Positions 45,114 to 53,571 of a stretch of 64,000 nt of DNA are shown in pieces. The notes beneath the pieces are model-generated. The model had not been told where the DNA came from. It was given only the letters and a program-made list of their open reading frames with translations, and did not search any database. The translations under genes and the position numbers were made by a program. This DNA is from CADEDH01 sp039029735 (GTDB lineage Bacteria > Actinomycetota > Acidimicrobiia > Acidimicrobiales > SZUA-35): positions 26,065 through 90,064 of the forward strand of contig JBCCFL010000022.1 in assembly GCA_039029735.1 (NCBI GenBank), read 5' to 3'. How positions within the stretch are numbered: position 1 is the first letter of the stretch; the number at the start of each line of letters is the position of its first letter.

Positions 45114-46227
45114 CGCCAACGTAGCTCGCTCCACGCTCCGGGTCGGCGTCCCGTTCGAACCCTTCTGGCACCCCGTGCCCGGAGGTACCGGACGGGCGGC
45201 TCGGGAGATCCTGCTCGAACTGGCTCAGCTCGGGTCGATCCACGTCGAAGGGGTCGCCGGCTGGCACCGCCCGTCTGAGCGCCGGGCCGTCGACGAACTC
45301 GGCCCGTGCACGTTCCTCCCGATGCCTCGGCCCGTGCTGTACGAGAGTTGGCTTCGGGTTCGGCGGCCCCGCCTCGAACATCATCTCGGGCCGCTCGATG
45401 TGGTGTGGGCAAACGCCATGGTGGTGCCGCCGACGCGGGCCCCGGTCGTGGCCACGGTGCACGATGTGCACTTCCTTGATGAGCCCGAGCTCCACTCCCG
45501 CCGCGGTCGAGCGTTCTTCCCCCGGGTGTGGGAGGGCGTCTTGGACCGCGCAACCCTGATCGTGTGCCCGTCGGAGGCTGCGGCCCGGGACTGTATGCGC
45601 CACGGCGCTGCGCCTGAGCGGACGGAGGTGGTGCCGCTCGGTGTGTCGTCGCCGCTGAGCGCCCCGGAGTCGGCAGGTTTCGTCCGTCGGCGGTTCAATC
45701 TGCCCCACCGGTTCGCGCTGTGGGTCGGCACGGTCGAGCCCCGCAAGAATGTCGGCGTGCTCATCGAGGCGATCAGGCAGGTTCCTGATCTGCCGTTGGT
45801 GATGGTGGGCCCTGACGGCTGGGGCGTGGACACCCGGGCAATGCTCGCCCCCCTCGGTGATCGGTTGCACCGCATCGGCCCCGTGAGCGACATCCAGCTC
45901 AGCGGCCTGTATCGGGCGGCATCGGTGTTTGTGTTGCCGTCCCTCGTCGAGGGCTTCGGTCTGCCCGTGCTGGAGGCCATGGCCCACGGCACGCCGGTGG
46001 TCACATCGGCCGATACCGCCACCGCCGAGGTCGCAGGTGATGCGGCCCGGTTGGTGGACGCCCGCGATCCTGAATCCGTCGCGTCAGCGGTGCGGGCCAC
46101 CTTCGACGACCCCGGCCACACCTCTGACCTGGTCGCCCGCGGCCGTCGGCGGGCCGGTCAGTTCCGCTGGGCCGACACCGCCGCCCGCTACGCCGCGCTC
46201 TTTGAGCGGGTGGCCACGGCGGCGTGA
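45103..46227 (+). CDS. Glycosyltransferase family 4 protein
   Basis: A 374-residue GT-B enzyme from GTG 45103, overlapping the UXS stop by 11 nt. The N-terminal loop FWHPVPGGTGRAAREIL, then FALWVGTVEPRKNVGVLIEA and the donor motif PSLVEGFGLPVLEAMAHGTPV (EX7E) near residue 285 are standard for GT4. It probably adds a UDP- or GDP-sugar to the growing glycan. Donor unassigned. Confidence 0.92.
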   Translation: MSVDANVARSTLRVGVPFEPFWHPVPGGTGRAAREILLELAQLGSIHVEGVAGWHRPSERRAVDELGPCTFLPMPRPVLYESWLRVRRPRLEHHLGPLDVVWANAMVVPPTRAPVVATVHDVHFLDEPELHSRRGRAFFPRVWEGVLDRATLIVCPSEAAARDCMRHGAAPERTEVVPLGVSSPLSAPESAGFVRRRFNLPHRFALWVGTVEPRKNVGVLIEAIRQVPDLPLVMVGPDGWGVDTRAMLAPLGDRLHRIGPVSDIQLSGLYRAASVFVLPSLVEGFGLPVLEAMAHGTPVVTSADTATAEVAGDAARLVDARDPESVASAVRATFDDPGHTSDLVARGRRRAGQFRWADTAARYAALFERVATAA

Positions 46228-47345
46228 AGGCGATAGGGCTGAACCTCCTGTGGCTCGCCCCCGGCGTGGTGGGCGGATCGGAGGAGTACACCATTCGGGT
46301 GCTGCGGGCGCTCCACGAGACCGGCGAGGCCCCACCGGTCCGGCTCTACGCTCGCCCCGAACTGCTGGCCACCTATCCCGATCTCGCGGAACGGTTCGCC
46401 CATCGCACGATCGACATGCCCGGGTCGAAGGCGGCCCGGGTGGCAACCGAGCACTCGTGGCTGGCGGCAGCGAGCCGCCACGACGTGGTCGTGCACCACG
46501 GGGGAGGAGTGGTTCCCTCGGTTCGAAGTCGGCCAGCGCTGGTGACCGTGTTCGACCTGCAACCCCTCGACCTGCCCCACCACTTCTCGCGGATCAAGGC
46601 CCGGTGGTTGGCGGCGATGATCCCGCGCTCGGTGAAGGCGGCCCGCCTCACCCTGTGCCCCAGCGAGTTCACCGCCCGACGCGTGGTCGAGCGATTCGGT
46701 GTGGATCCGGACCGGGTTCGGGTCGTGCCCCCGGGGCACGAGGTGGTGACGCCCGGTGTGGTCGACGAGGCGACGGATCGCCGGCTCCGGCACCGCTTCG
46801 GGTCGTTCCTGCTCTTGCCCGCCATTGCCTACGCCCACAAGGGCCACGCCGATCTGGTGCGGGCCCTCGATCTGCTGCGTTCGCGGCACGAGGATCTCTC
46901 GATCGTGTTCACCGGTCGGCCCGGGCCCCAATCGGAGGCGATCGCCGATCTCGTGGCTGAACTCGACCTGGGGTCTCGGGTCCACGTGCTGGGCCGGGTT
47001 CCGGCCGGCGAACTCGACGCCCTCTACCGATCGGCCTCGGCGCTCGTGTTCCCGTCGGCCTACGAGGGCTACGGCGTTCCTGTGGCCGAGGCCTTTGCCC
47101 GCGGCTGCCCGGTGATCACCACCGAGGCGGGCTCACTGCCCGAAGTCGTCGGCGACGCCGGGCTCGTGGTGCCGGTCGGCGACAGCCAGGCGCTTGCGGA
47201 TGCGGTTGATCGATTGGCGACCGAGCGTGGTCTCGCTTCCACGCTGCGCGAGCGAGGCCTCGCCCGGATCCGTCAGGCGTCGTGGGGGGAGGCCGGAAGC
47301 CGGTTGGCCCGCTGCTACCGTGATGCACTCGACATGGCGGGCTGA
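46224..47345 (+). CDS. Glycosyltransferase family 4 protein
   Basis: A 373-residue GT-B enzyme starting at GTG 46224, overlapping the previous stop (GTGA). Features are LAPGVVGGSEEYTIRVLRAL near the N-terminus, FLLLPAIAYAHKGHADLVRAL in the second domain and PSAYEGYGVPVAEAFARGCPV (EX7E). Domain order matches the preceding enzyme, suggesting successive additions to one oligosaccharide. Confidence 0.92.
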   Translation: MKAIGLNLLWLAPGVVGGSEEYTIRVLRALHETGEAPPVRLYARPELLATYPDLAERFAHRTIDMPGSKAARVATEHSWLAAASRHDVVVHHGGGVVPSVRSRPALVTVFDLQPLDLPHHFSRIKARWLAAMIPRSVKAARLTLCPSEFTARRVVERFGVDPDRVRVVPPGHEVVTPGVVDEATDRRLRHRFGSFLLLPAIAYAHKGHADLVRALDLLRSRHEDLSIVFTGRPGPQSEAIADLVAELDLGSRVHVLGRVPAGELDALYRSASALVFPSAYEGYGVPVAEAFARGCPVITTEAGSLPEVVGDAGLVVPVGDSQALADAVDRLATERGLASTLRERGLARIRQASWGEAGSRLARCYRDALDMAG

Positions 47346-47367
47346 TTCTGACCGGAAGGTCCGATCC

Positions 47368-48657
47368 GTGCGCCTGCTCGTTCTCTGCCCCCACTTCACG
47401 CCTGATCTCCACGCCGCAACCGGCGAGGTGATGTCCGGTCTCGTCGAGGCCTTTGCGGCTCGGGGGCACGAGGTGGACGTGGTCACGTCGTTGCCCTGGT
47501 ACCGCCGCCACGACGTGGAGCCCGAATGGCGCGGCCGTCCGTGGCGGATCGAGGCGACGCCTTGGGGGCGGGTGGCTCGGGTGTGGCCATTCCCCACCCG
47601 AAAGACCAACGTCGTCGGGCGGGCGATGGGCTTCGTGGGATTCTCCAGCCTTGTCACCGCCACGGCACTGCGGCTCGGCCGCCCTGATGCCGTGTTGGCG
47701 ATGTCACCCCCGTTCTTCCTCGGCGACGCTGGCTGGGTGGTGGCCCGACGCTGGGGAGTGCCGCTGGTCTACAACGTGCAGGACATCTTCCCCGACGTGG
47801 CGATTGAACTCGGCGCCCTCACGAATCCTGCGGCGATTGCGGCCGCCCGAGCCCACGAACGGGCCCTGTACCGGCGGGCCGACGCCGTCACCGTGCTCTC
47901 CGAGGACCAGGCGGCCAATGTGGCGGCCAAGATCGGCCCCGCGGGCGAGAAGCGGGTGCATGTGATCCCCAACGTGGTCGACCTTTCGCGCATCGAAGTC
48001 GGCCCTCGCCGCAACCCATACCGGGATCGTCATGGCTTCGGAGCCGAGACGATCGTGATGTACTCCGGCAACGTCGGTCTGTCTCAACCCTTCGAGCTCG
48101 TCGCGATCGCCGCCCGGGCGCTCGCAGGTCGGACCGATGTGCGGTTCGTGATCAACGGGGAGGGCGCAGCCAGGCCCGACGTCGATCTGTGGGCCGCTCC
48201 AATGGACAACGTGTCGGTTGTCGACTTCGCCCCCCGGCACGAGGTGAGCGATGTGCTCGCAGCGGGGGACATCCACCTGATCCTGCTCCGCTCGGGCCTG
48301 TCCCGTTCGAGCACGCCGTCGAAGCTCTACGCTAGCCTCGCGTCGGGCCGTCCGATTCTGGCCAGCATCGACGAGGGAAGCGACGTGGCTACCACCGTGA
48401 AACAAGCTGGTGCTGGTGTGGCCGTTGCCCCGGACGATCCGGTGGCCTTCATCGATGCACTCACCTCGCTGCTCGATCATCCCGCTGAACGTCAGGCCAT
48501 GGGCGGGCAGGCTCGCCGTTTCGCCGAAACCTGGCTCTCGCCGGAGCACCAGGCGGCGCGATACGAGGATCTTTTCGACCAGCTCCTACGGTCGACCAAT
48601 CGACGTGCCCCGAATGGCACCATCGAGACGATGACATCCGAGAGGACCACGCCCTGA
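47368..48657 (+). CDS. Glycosyltransferase family 4 protein (WbuB-like)
   Basis: A 429-residue GT-B enzyme from GTG 47368, with GGAAGGT 8 nt upstream. It shows the WbuB-like N-terminus (LLVLCPHFTPDLHAATGEV), VTSLPWYRRHD and VYNVQDIFPDVAIELG, and the donor region SRSSTPSKLYASLASGRPI. WbuB relatives transfer an N-acetyl-fucosamine-type sugar. Its stop shares a base with the next ATG (TGATG). Confidence 0.9.
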   Translation: MRLLVLCPHFTPDLHAATGEVMSGLVEAFAARGHEVDVVTSLPWYRRHDVEPEWRGRPWRIEATPWGRVARVWPFPTRKTNVVGRAMGFVGFSSLVTATALRLGRPDAVLAMSPPFFLGDAGWVVARRWGVPLVYNVQDIFPDVAIELGALTNPAAIAAARAHERALYRRADAVTVLSEDQAANVAAKIGPAGEKRVHVIPNVVDLSRIEVGPRRNPYRDRHGFGAETIVMYSGNVGLSQPFELVAIAARALAGRTDVRFVINGEGAARPDVDLWAAPMDNVSVVDFAPRHEVSDVLAAGDIHLILLRSGLSRSSTPSKLYASLASGRPILASIDEGSDVATTVKQAGAGVAVAPDDPVAFIDALTSLLDHPAERQAMGGQARRFAETWLSPEHQAARYEDLFDQLLRSTNRRAPNGTIETMTSERTTP

Positions 48658-49139
48658 TGACGACGTCCAACCGCCCCACTGGTGCCATCGTGAGCGGCTT
48701 CTTCAGCCCGCTGCACGAAGGCCACCTCGACATGATCGAGGCGGCTGCGGCATTGGCTGACACGCTGGTCGTGATCGTGAACAACAACGAGCAGCAGCTA
48801 TTGAAGAAGGGCCAGATCATCATGGATGAGCAGGTGCGCCTGCGCATCGTGAGTGCCCTTCGCGTCGTCGACGACGCCTTCATCGCCGTTGACGACGACC
48901 GCACGGTGTGCGCATCGTTGGCGCTGGTCGCCCAGAAGTACCCCGACCACCATCTGATCTTCGCCAACGGCGGCGATCGAGTGCCTGGCTTCGTGCCAGA
49001 GGAGCCGGTGTGTGAGGAGTACGGCATCGAGATGGTGTTCGGCGTCGGAGGAACCGAGAAGGCCGACTCGTCAACGAGGATCAACATGGCGCTGGGTATC
49101 GAGGACACCCCATCGGCGCCGCCCAGCGCAACGTCTTGA
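48657..49139 (+). CDS. Cytidylyltransferase-like nucleotidyltransferase
   Basis: A 160-residue HxGH-type nucleotidyltransferase. The motif GFFSPLHEGHLDMIEAAAA is at 14-32, with FANGGDR near 102 and STRIN near 142 replacing ISSTxIR. Such small enzymes make CDP-glycerol, ADP-heptose-like or CDP-sugar donors. Placement at the end of the glycosyltransferase operon suggests it supplies an activated precursor. Substrate not determinable. Confidence 0.82.
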   Translation: MTTSNRPTGAIVSGFFSPLHEGHLDMIEAAAALADTLVVIVNNNEQQLLKKGQIIMDEQVRLRIVSALRVVDDAFIAVDDDRTVCASLALVAQKYPDHHLIFANGGDRVPGFVPEEPVCEEYGIEMVFGVGGTEKADSSTRINMALGIEDTPSAPPSATS

Positions 49140-49203
49140 ACGCGGGCCGTCCTCTCCACCCTCATCCGGGAATGTGATCGCCCTCGTTGGCGTTGGTTGG
49201 TTC

Positions 49204-49704
49204 GTGATCGTTCGTCGTCTCGCTCTCGTGGTTGGATTCGCGCTGGCCGCTGCGGCCTGTGCGGCCTGTGCGGGCGCCCCGGAGCCGGTCGAGACGGCGG
49301 CAGCACCCGGGCTCTTGGCCGGCGAGGTGGCCACCGTCAATGGCGAGACGATCGATCTCGGCTCCCTCGAAGGCCAGGATGTCGTGCTCTGGTTCTGGGC
49401 CCCGTGGTGACCGTTTTGACGTCGTGAAGCCCCCACGGTCGTGGAGGTGCAGGCCCAGTACGGAGACCAGGTACAGATCATTGGTGTACCTGGGCTCACC
49501 AGCAACGTCGAGTCGATCGAGGCGTTCATCGCCGAGAACGACGTGGACGTCATTCCCCATCTCGACGACGGAAGCGGCGAGGTCTGGGACCGGTTCGGCG
49601 TGACCGAGCAGCGCACCTATGTGTTCGTCAACGACGATGGCACCCTGCGCATCACCGGCTACGGAGCGCTCGAAGCAGAGGTCGAGCGCCTGATCGCCTC
49701 CTGA
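49204..49704 (+). CDS. DsbE/TlpA-like envelope thiol oxidoreductase with double selenocysteine (UxxU) motif
   Basis: Read from GTG 49204 with TGA at 49408-49410 and 49417-49419 as selenocysteine, it encodes 166 residues. An N-terminal signal (RRLALVVGFALAAAAC) suggests a lipoprotein, acylated at Cys19 or Cys22. The thioredoxin fold reads DVVLWFWAPW, then Sec69-Pro-Phe-Sec72-RREAP. Mycobacterial DsbE-type proteins have a CxxC at the same place (W-C-P-F-C, from memory). After it the frame continues to a normal stop: QVQIIGVPGL, DVIPHLDDGSGEVWDRFGV, RTYVFVNDDG. A SECIS-like hairpin follows. GTG 49174 is an alternative start. The protein likely acts in extracytoplasmic disulfide chemistry. Confidence 0.88.
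49430..49447 (+). promoter_or_regulatory. Putative SECIS stem-loop of the UxxU gene
   Basis: CCCCCAC, loop GGUC, GUGGAGG: six pairs with one C-A mismatch, and an adjacent G-U may extend it. The apical loop begins with G and reads GGUC, similar to the E. coli fdhF loop GGUCU. The loop begins 26 nt after the first UGA and 17 nt after the second, so one element may serve both. Confidence 0.75.
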
Positions 49705-49738
49705 GGCAGCCCTGGTTGAGCTGGGGCGCCTCGTTGGT

Positions 49739-50224
49739 TCAGTCGGGCCACACGAGTGACTCGAGGTTGTTGATGACGGCTATCTCGCCGTAGGTGTTGT
49801 CGAGGCAGTCGGCCACCAGATCGACCGCATCCTGGCCGGCGAGTGCGAGCACCGCTTCGACTCCGTGGTATCCGCCTGCGGTGTCCACTCTGTCACCGAC
49901 TGCGAGCACCGTGCCGGACCCCAGCCGCACACCAGGCGTCTCGGCATCCCACTCGCTGCTGTAGGGCCACACCACGGGGTAGCGCTCACCGCCGCCGGCA
50001 ACGGGCGCCAGGTAGAGGCAGTCGCCCTCGATCTCAATGACACCGCCGATCTCGGCATCCTCCCCGCCGTCAACCGAGCGCTCCCGGTATCGGACGACCG
50101 GACCGTCGAGCCCTGGTTGATCGGAGCTGAACGTGGCCGCCGGGTCGTCGGAGCCACATCCCGCTGCGCCGATGGCAATGATGAGACCAGCGGCAACGGT
50201 CCACGAGCGGCGCCGTTTCGTCAT
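49739..50224 (-). CDS. Hypothetical lipoprotein
   Basis: A 161-residue protein. The signal SWTVAAGLIIAIGAAGC ends in a lipobox with Cys23. The mature part has no recognised domain; it is rich in Gly, Val and acidic residues, with Cys pairs at GDCLYLAP and VADCLDNTYG that could form a disulfide. It lies 4 nt after the helicase stop, so it belongs to the cofE-helicase operon. Confidence 0.75.
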   Translation of the reverse strand: MTKRRRSWTVAAGLIIAIGAAGCGSDDPAATFSSDQPGLDGPVVRYRERSVDGGEDAEIGGVIEIEGDCLYLAPVAGGGERYPVVWPYSSEWDAETPGVRLGSGTVLAVGDRVDTAGGYHGVEAVLALAGQDAVDLVADCLDNTYGEIAVINNLESLVWPD

Positions 50225-50228
50225 GCGA

Positions 50229-52751
50229 TCACGCTCCGGCTCTGACCACTCCGGTCCACCGGAGCACGGCGTTGCCGGCCTCGTCCGAGGCCTCTCGGTC
50301 GATGGTGGCGGTCAGGCGCCACTCGTCGATCCCGTCAGGATCGTGGAGGATCTGGGTCACCGTGCCGGCTCGGTGGTCATAGATGAAACGGGAGGCACTC
50401 CTGGCCTCGGCGTCCACCTCGATGGCGTCGAACTCGTCCCAGTAGTCGGCCATCGCCGCGTCGAGGGCCTCGCGGTCGTCGCCGTCGAAGGGGAGTTCGC
50501 CGAGGCGGTTGAAGGCAAGGCGCTCCACCCAGCGGAAGATCTCGCTCCTCACCATCACGGCGAAGGCCCGTTCGTTGTCGGTCACCCGACGCTCCACGTC
50601 CGTCGATGGTCCGCCAGCATTGGCCACGGGGTCGGCCTGGTCGTCGGGGTTGGTGAGGCGCTCCCACTCATCGAGGAGGCTGGAGTCGACCTGGCGAACG
50701 ATCTCGCCCAGCCACTCGGTGAGATCGAGCAGCTCCTCGGTCTTGTCGTCCTCGGGCACGTTCTGCACCAGCGCCTTGTAGACGTCGGACAGGTAGCGCA
50801 GCACCACGCCCTCCGAGCGCTTCAGCCCGTAGTGCTGCACGAACTCGGTGAACGTCATCGCCCGTTCCAGCAGGTCGCGCGCCACCGACTTGGGGGCAAC
50901 GTTGTCGCTTCCCACCCACGGGTGGTGCACCCGGAAGGCGTCGAAGGAGTTGTAGAGCCATTCCTTGTCGGGCCGGGGCGGTTCCACTTCGGCCAGGCGC
51001 TCCATGCGCTCCTCGTACTCCACACCCTGGCTCTTGAGCTCGCCGAGCAGCGTTCGCTTGGCCTCGTCGAGCTGGGCAGCGATCACCACACCGGGGTTCT
51101 CGAGCACCGACTCGAGCACGGTGAGCACCCGCAACGCATGGTCGGGTTCGTCGGGGTCGAGCTGGCCGAGCGCCTCGATTGCCCACAGCGACAGCGGCTG
51201 ATGGAGCGCGAACTCATCTTGCAGGTCGAGCATCACCCGGACGAGGCGGCCCTCTTCGTCGGGCTCGTCAAGCGTTTCCAACAGGCCGGCGTCGAGCAGC
51301 GACCGGTAGATGCTGATCGTGCGACGGATGTGGTTGCGCTGGCGTTTACGGGTCTCGTGGTTGGCCGTCACCAGATGACGCACCGCCCCGCAGCCGTCGC
51401 CCGGCCGATCGAGCAGGGTGAGCACCATCTGGTGGTTCACCCGGAACGACGAGGTGAGCGGCTCGGGCTGGCCGCCAACGAGCTTGGTGAACGTGTCTTC
51501 GCTCCAGTGGGCGTAGCCCCGCTCCGGCGCCTTCTTCTTGACGACCTTCTTCTTTTTCTTGGGGTCGGACGCCGCCTTGGCGTCGGCCCGCAGGTTTTCC
51601 ACCACATGGGCGGGCTCCTGCACCCAGACGTGGCCCACCGAGTCGAAGCCCTTGCGGCCGGCCCGGCCGGCGATCTGGGCGAACTCCCGGTTCGACAGGA
51701 CTCGCACCGACTGGCCGTCGTACTTGCACAGCTGGGTGAACAGCACCGATCGGATCGGCACGTTCACCCCAACCCCGAGGGTATCGGTGCCGCAGATGAT
51801 CTTGAGCAGGCCCTCCTGGGCCAACTTCTCCACCAGCAGCCTGTACTTGGGCAACAGCCCGGCGTGGTGCACACCGACCCCGCCGAGCACGAACCGGCGC
51901 AGGTCCTTGCCGATGGGGGAGTCGAACCGGAACCCGCCGATCGCCTCCTTCACCTGCTGCTTCTCGGTGCTCGACAGTGGATCGAGCGACAGGTAGCCCT
52001 GGGCTGCCTCGGTCGCCTCCCGCTGGGTGAAGTGCACGAGATAGATCGGCGCCCGATCACTCTCCAGCAGGTCCGACACCGACTGGTGCAGCGTGGTGCG
52101 GCGGTACTCGAACTCGAGCGGCACCGGGCGCTGGGCCGATGCCACCAGCGCTGTCTCACGGTCGGTCAGCGAGGTGAGTGCCTGCTCGAAGCGCTCGGTG
52201 GGGCCCAGCGTGGCCGACAGCAGGAGGAACTGGCACTGGGGCAGCTCCAGCAGCGGAACCTGCCACGCCCAGCCCCGTTGAGGGTCGGCGTAGTAGTGGA
52301 ACTCGTCCATGATCACGACATCGACGTCGGCGTCGGCCCCGTCCCGCAGGGCCCAGTTGGCCAGGATCTCCGCTGTGCAACAGATGATGGGGGCATCGGG
52401 GTTCACGCTGGCGTCGCCGGTGATCATGCCGACCCGCTCGGCGCCGAAGTCACGACACAAGGCGAAGAACTTCTCCGACACCAGCGCCTTGATCGGGGCG
52501 GTGTACACGCTGCGCCGATCATCGGCGAGGGCCACGTAGTGGGCGGCCGCTCCCACCAGGGACTTGCCCGAGCCCGTCGGCGTGTTGAGGATCACGTTGT
52601 TGCCGGCCACCAGCTCCAGCACGGCCTCCTCCTGGGCCTCGTAGAGCTCGAGGCCCTCCTCGGTGCTGAACGCCACGAACCCGTCGAGCAGCGCATCGGG
52701 ATCAGGAGCCGGGGGCAGGTGGCGGACCAGAGGCGGGAGCGTGTCGGTCAC
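50229..52751 (-). CDS. DEAD/DEAH-box (Ski2-like) helicase with DUF3516 domain
   Basis: An 840-residue superfamily 2 helicase. Walker A TPTGSGKS is at 57-64, the DEFH box near 149, motif III LLLSATLG and motif VI FAQIAGRAGRKGF follow. A Lys-rich spacer precedes a helical C-terminal part of about 400 residues matching the DUF3516 family. Related actinobacterial proteins are presumed to act on RNA. I chose GTG 52751; the extra 23 residues from ATG 52820 lie in the cofE end and do not look coding. Confidence 0.9.
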   Translation of the reverse strand: MTDTLPPLVRHLPPAPDPDALLDGFVAFSTEEGLELYEAQEEAVLELVAGNNVILNTPTGSGKSLVGAAAHYVALADDRRSVYTAPIKALVSEKFFALCRDFGAERVGMITGDASVNPDAPIICCTAEILANWALRDGADADVDVVIMDEFHYYADPQRGWAWQVPLLELPQCQFLLLSATLGPTERFEQALTSLTDRETALVASAQRPVPLEFEYRRTTLHQSVSDLLESDRAPIYLVHFTQREATEAAQGYLSLDPLSSTEKQQVKEAIGGFRFDSPIGKDLRRFVLGGVGVHHAGLLPKYRLLVEKLAQEGLLKIICGTDTLGVGVNVPIRSVLFTQLCKYDGQSVRVLSNREFAQIAGRAGRKGFDSVGHVWVQEPAHVVENLRADAKAASDPKKKKKVVKKKAPERGYAHWSEDTFTKLVGGQPEPLTSSFRVNHQMVLTLLDRPGDGCGAVRHLVTANHETRKRQRNHIRRTISIYRSLLDAGLLETLDEPDEEGRLVRVMLDLQDEFALHQPLSLWAIEALGQLDPDEPDHALRVLTVLESVLENPGVVIAAQLDEAKRTLLGELKSQGVEYEERMERLAEVEPPRPDKEWLYNSFDAFRVHHPWVGSDNVAPKSVARDLLERAMTFTEFVQHYGLKRSEGVVLRYLSDVYKALVQNVPEDDKTEELLDLTEWLGEIVRQVDSSLLDEWERLTNPDDQADPVANAGGPSTDVERRVTDNERAFAVMVRSEIFRWVERLAFNRLGELPFDGDDREALDAAMADYWDEFDAIEVDAEARSASRFIYDHRAGTVTQILHDPDGIDEWRLTATIDREASDEAGNAVLRWTGVVRAGA

Positions 52752-52779
52752 GGTGCAGGCCGGAGGCTCGGGTGGACCG

Positions 52780-53502
52780 TCATCGGAAGAGGTCCTCGCT
52801 CGGGTGGCGCACCACGTCATCGGCCACGCTGCCCTCGCCGAACCAAGCGGGGTCCACGCCGCGGATCAGGGCCACGGCGATGCCGGTCGACTTGCCCCGC
52901 ACCAGCTCGGCGGCGCCAGCCAACTCGTCGGCGATGCACACCTCGGTGACCTGCAGCTCACGCCCAACGGCGTCGTCGGTGCCACGAAGATCGAGGATCG
53001 GCCGGATGCCGGCGGTGCCGATGGCCACGTCTGTCAGCCCGCGGCGCCACGGGCGGCCGAACGTGTCGGCCACGATGATCCCCACGTCGACGCCGAGACG
53101 ACCGCTGATGGCGTCGCGGATCCGGCGGGCCGATCGATCGGAGTCTTCGGGGAGCAGGGCGGCGATGTCGGGCTCGACGTTGGACCGGTCGATGCCGGCG
53201 CTCGCACACACGAAGCCGTGCTTGGTCTCGCTGATGATGAGGTCGCCCCGCCGTCGCACCACCCTGACCGACTCGGCGACCACCAGCGGCTTGTGGGATT
53301 GGGGATCGTCGGGATCGACCTTGACCAGCTGACCCTCTGCCTTGGAGATCACCTTCTGCGACACCACGAGCACATCGCCGTCGGCCAGACCGGGGCCGGT
53401 TTCGGGGTGCTGGCAGGCATCGATGATCTGCCCCGCCAGATCATCACCAGGCCTGACTTCGGGCACACCGGGTACGGGGATGATCGTGAGCGACCGCAAC
53501 AT
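52780..53502 (-). CDS. cofE: Coenzyme F420-0:L-glutamate ligase
   Basis: A 240-residue CofE, without the C-terminal nitroreductase domain that FbiB carries in mycobacteria. Typical pieces are PVPGVPEVRPGDDLAGQI, GDVLVVSQKVISKAEG near 40-55 and DTFGRPWRRGLTDVAIGTAG near 161-180. It adds glutamates to F420-0. Together with cofD here and two F420-type oxidoreductases it shows F420 metabolism. It begins at ATG 53502; the helicase gene starts 28 nt downstream of its stop. Confidence 0.93.
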   Translation of the reverse strand: MLRSLTIIPVPGVPEVRPGDDLAGQIIDACQHPETGPGLADGDVLVVSQKVISKAEGQLVKVDPDDPQSHKPLVVAESVRVVRRRGDLIISETKHGFVCASAGIDRSNVEPDIAALLPEDSDRSARRIRDAISGRLGVDVGIIVADTFGRPWRRGLTDVAIGTAGIRPILDLRGTDDAVGRELQVTEVCIADELAGAAELVRGKSTGIAVALIRGVDPAWFGEGSVADDVVRHPSEDLFR

Positions 53503-53531
53503 CTTGACATCCTAGGGTCAGCGCAGGTCGC

Positions 53532-53555
53532 GAGGCCCCAACGACGCGGGGCCTC
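53532..53555. promoter_or_regulatory. Inverted repeat between cofE and the His-rich protein gene
   Basis: GAGGCCCC-8-GGGGCCTC is a perfect 8-bp inverted repeat in the 69-nt gap between divergent genes. A TTGACA sequence at 53504-53509 resembles a -35 box but lacks a clear -10 at the right distance. It may be an operator or simply GC-rich symmetry. Confidence 0.35.
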
Positions 53556-53571
53556 TCTACACTGGCTCACC

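Noticed and set aside
49408..49419. The UxxU gene as a pseudogene with nonsense mutations or a sequencing error
   Set aside because: Both TGAs coincide with the two CxxC positions, the frame is otherwise intact to a normal stop, and a SECIS-like hairpin follows at the right distance.
50133..52949. A 938-codon open frame on the plus strand opposite the helicase
   Set aside because: It is the antisense of a clear helicase gene. Its sequence is His/Gly/Val-rich without domains, a common artefact of high-GC DNA.
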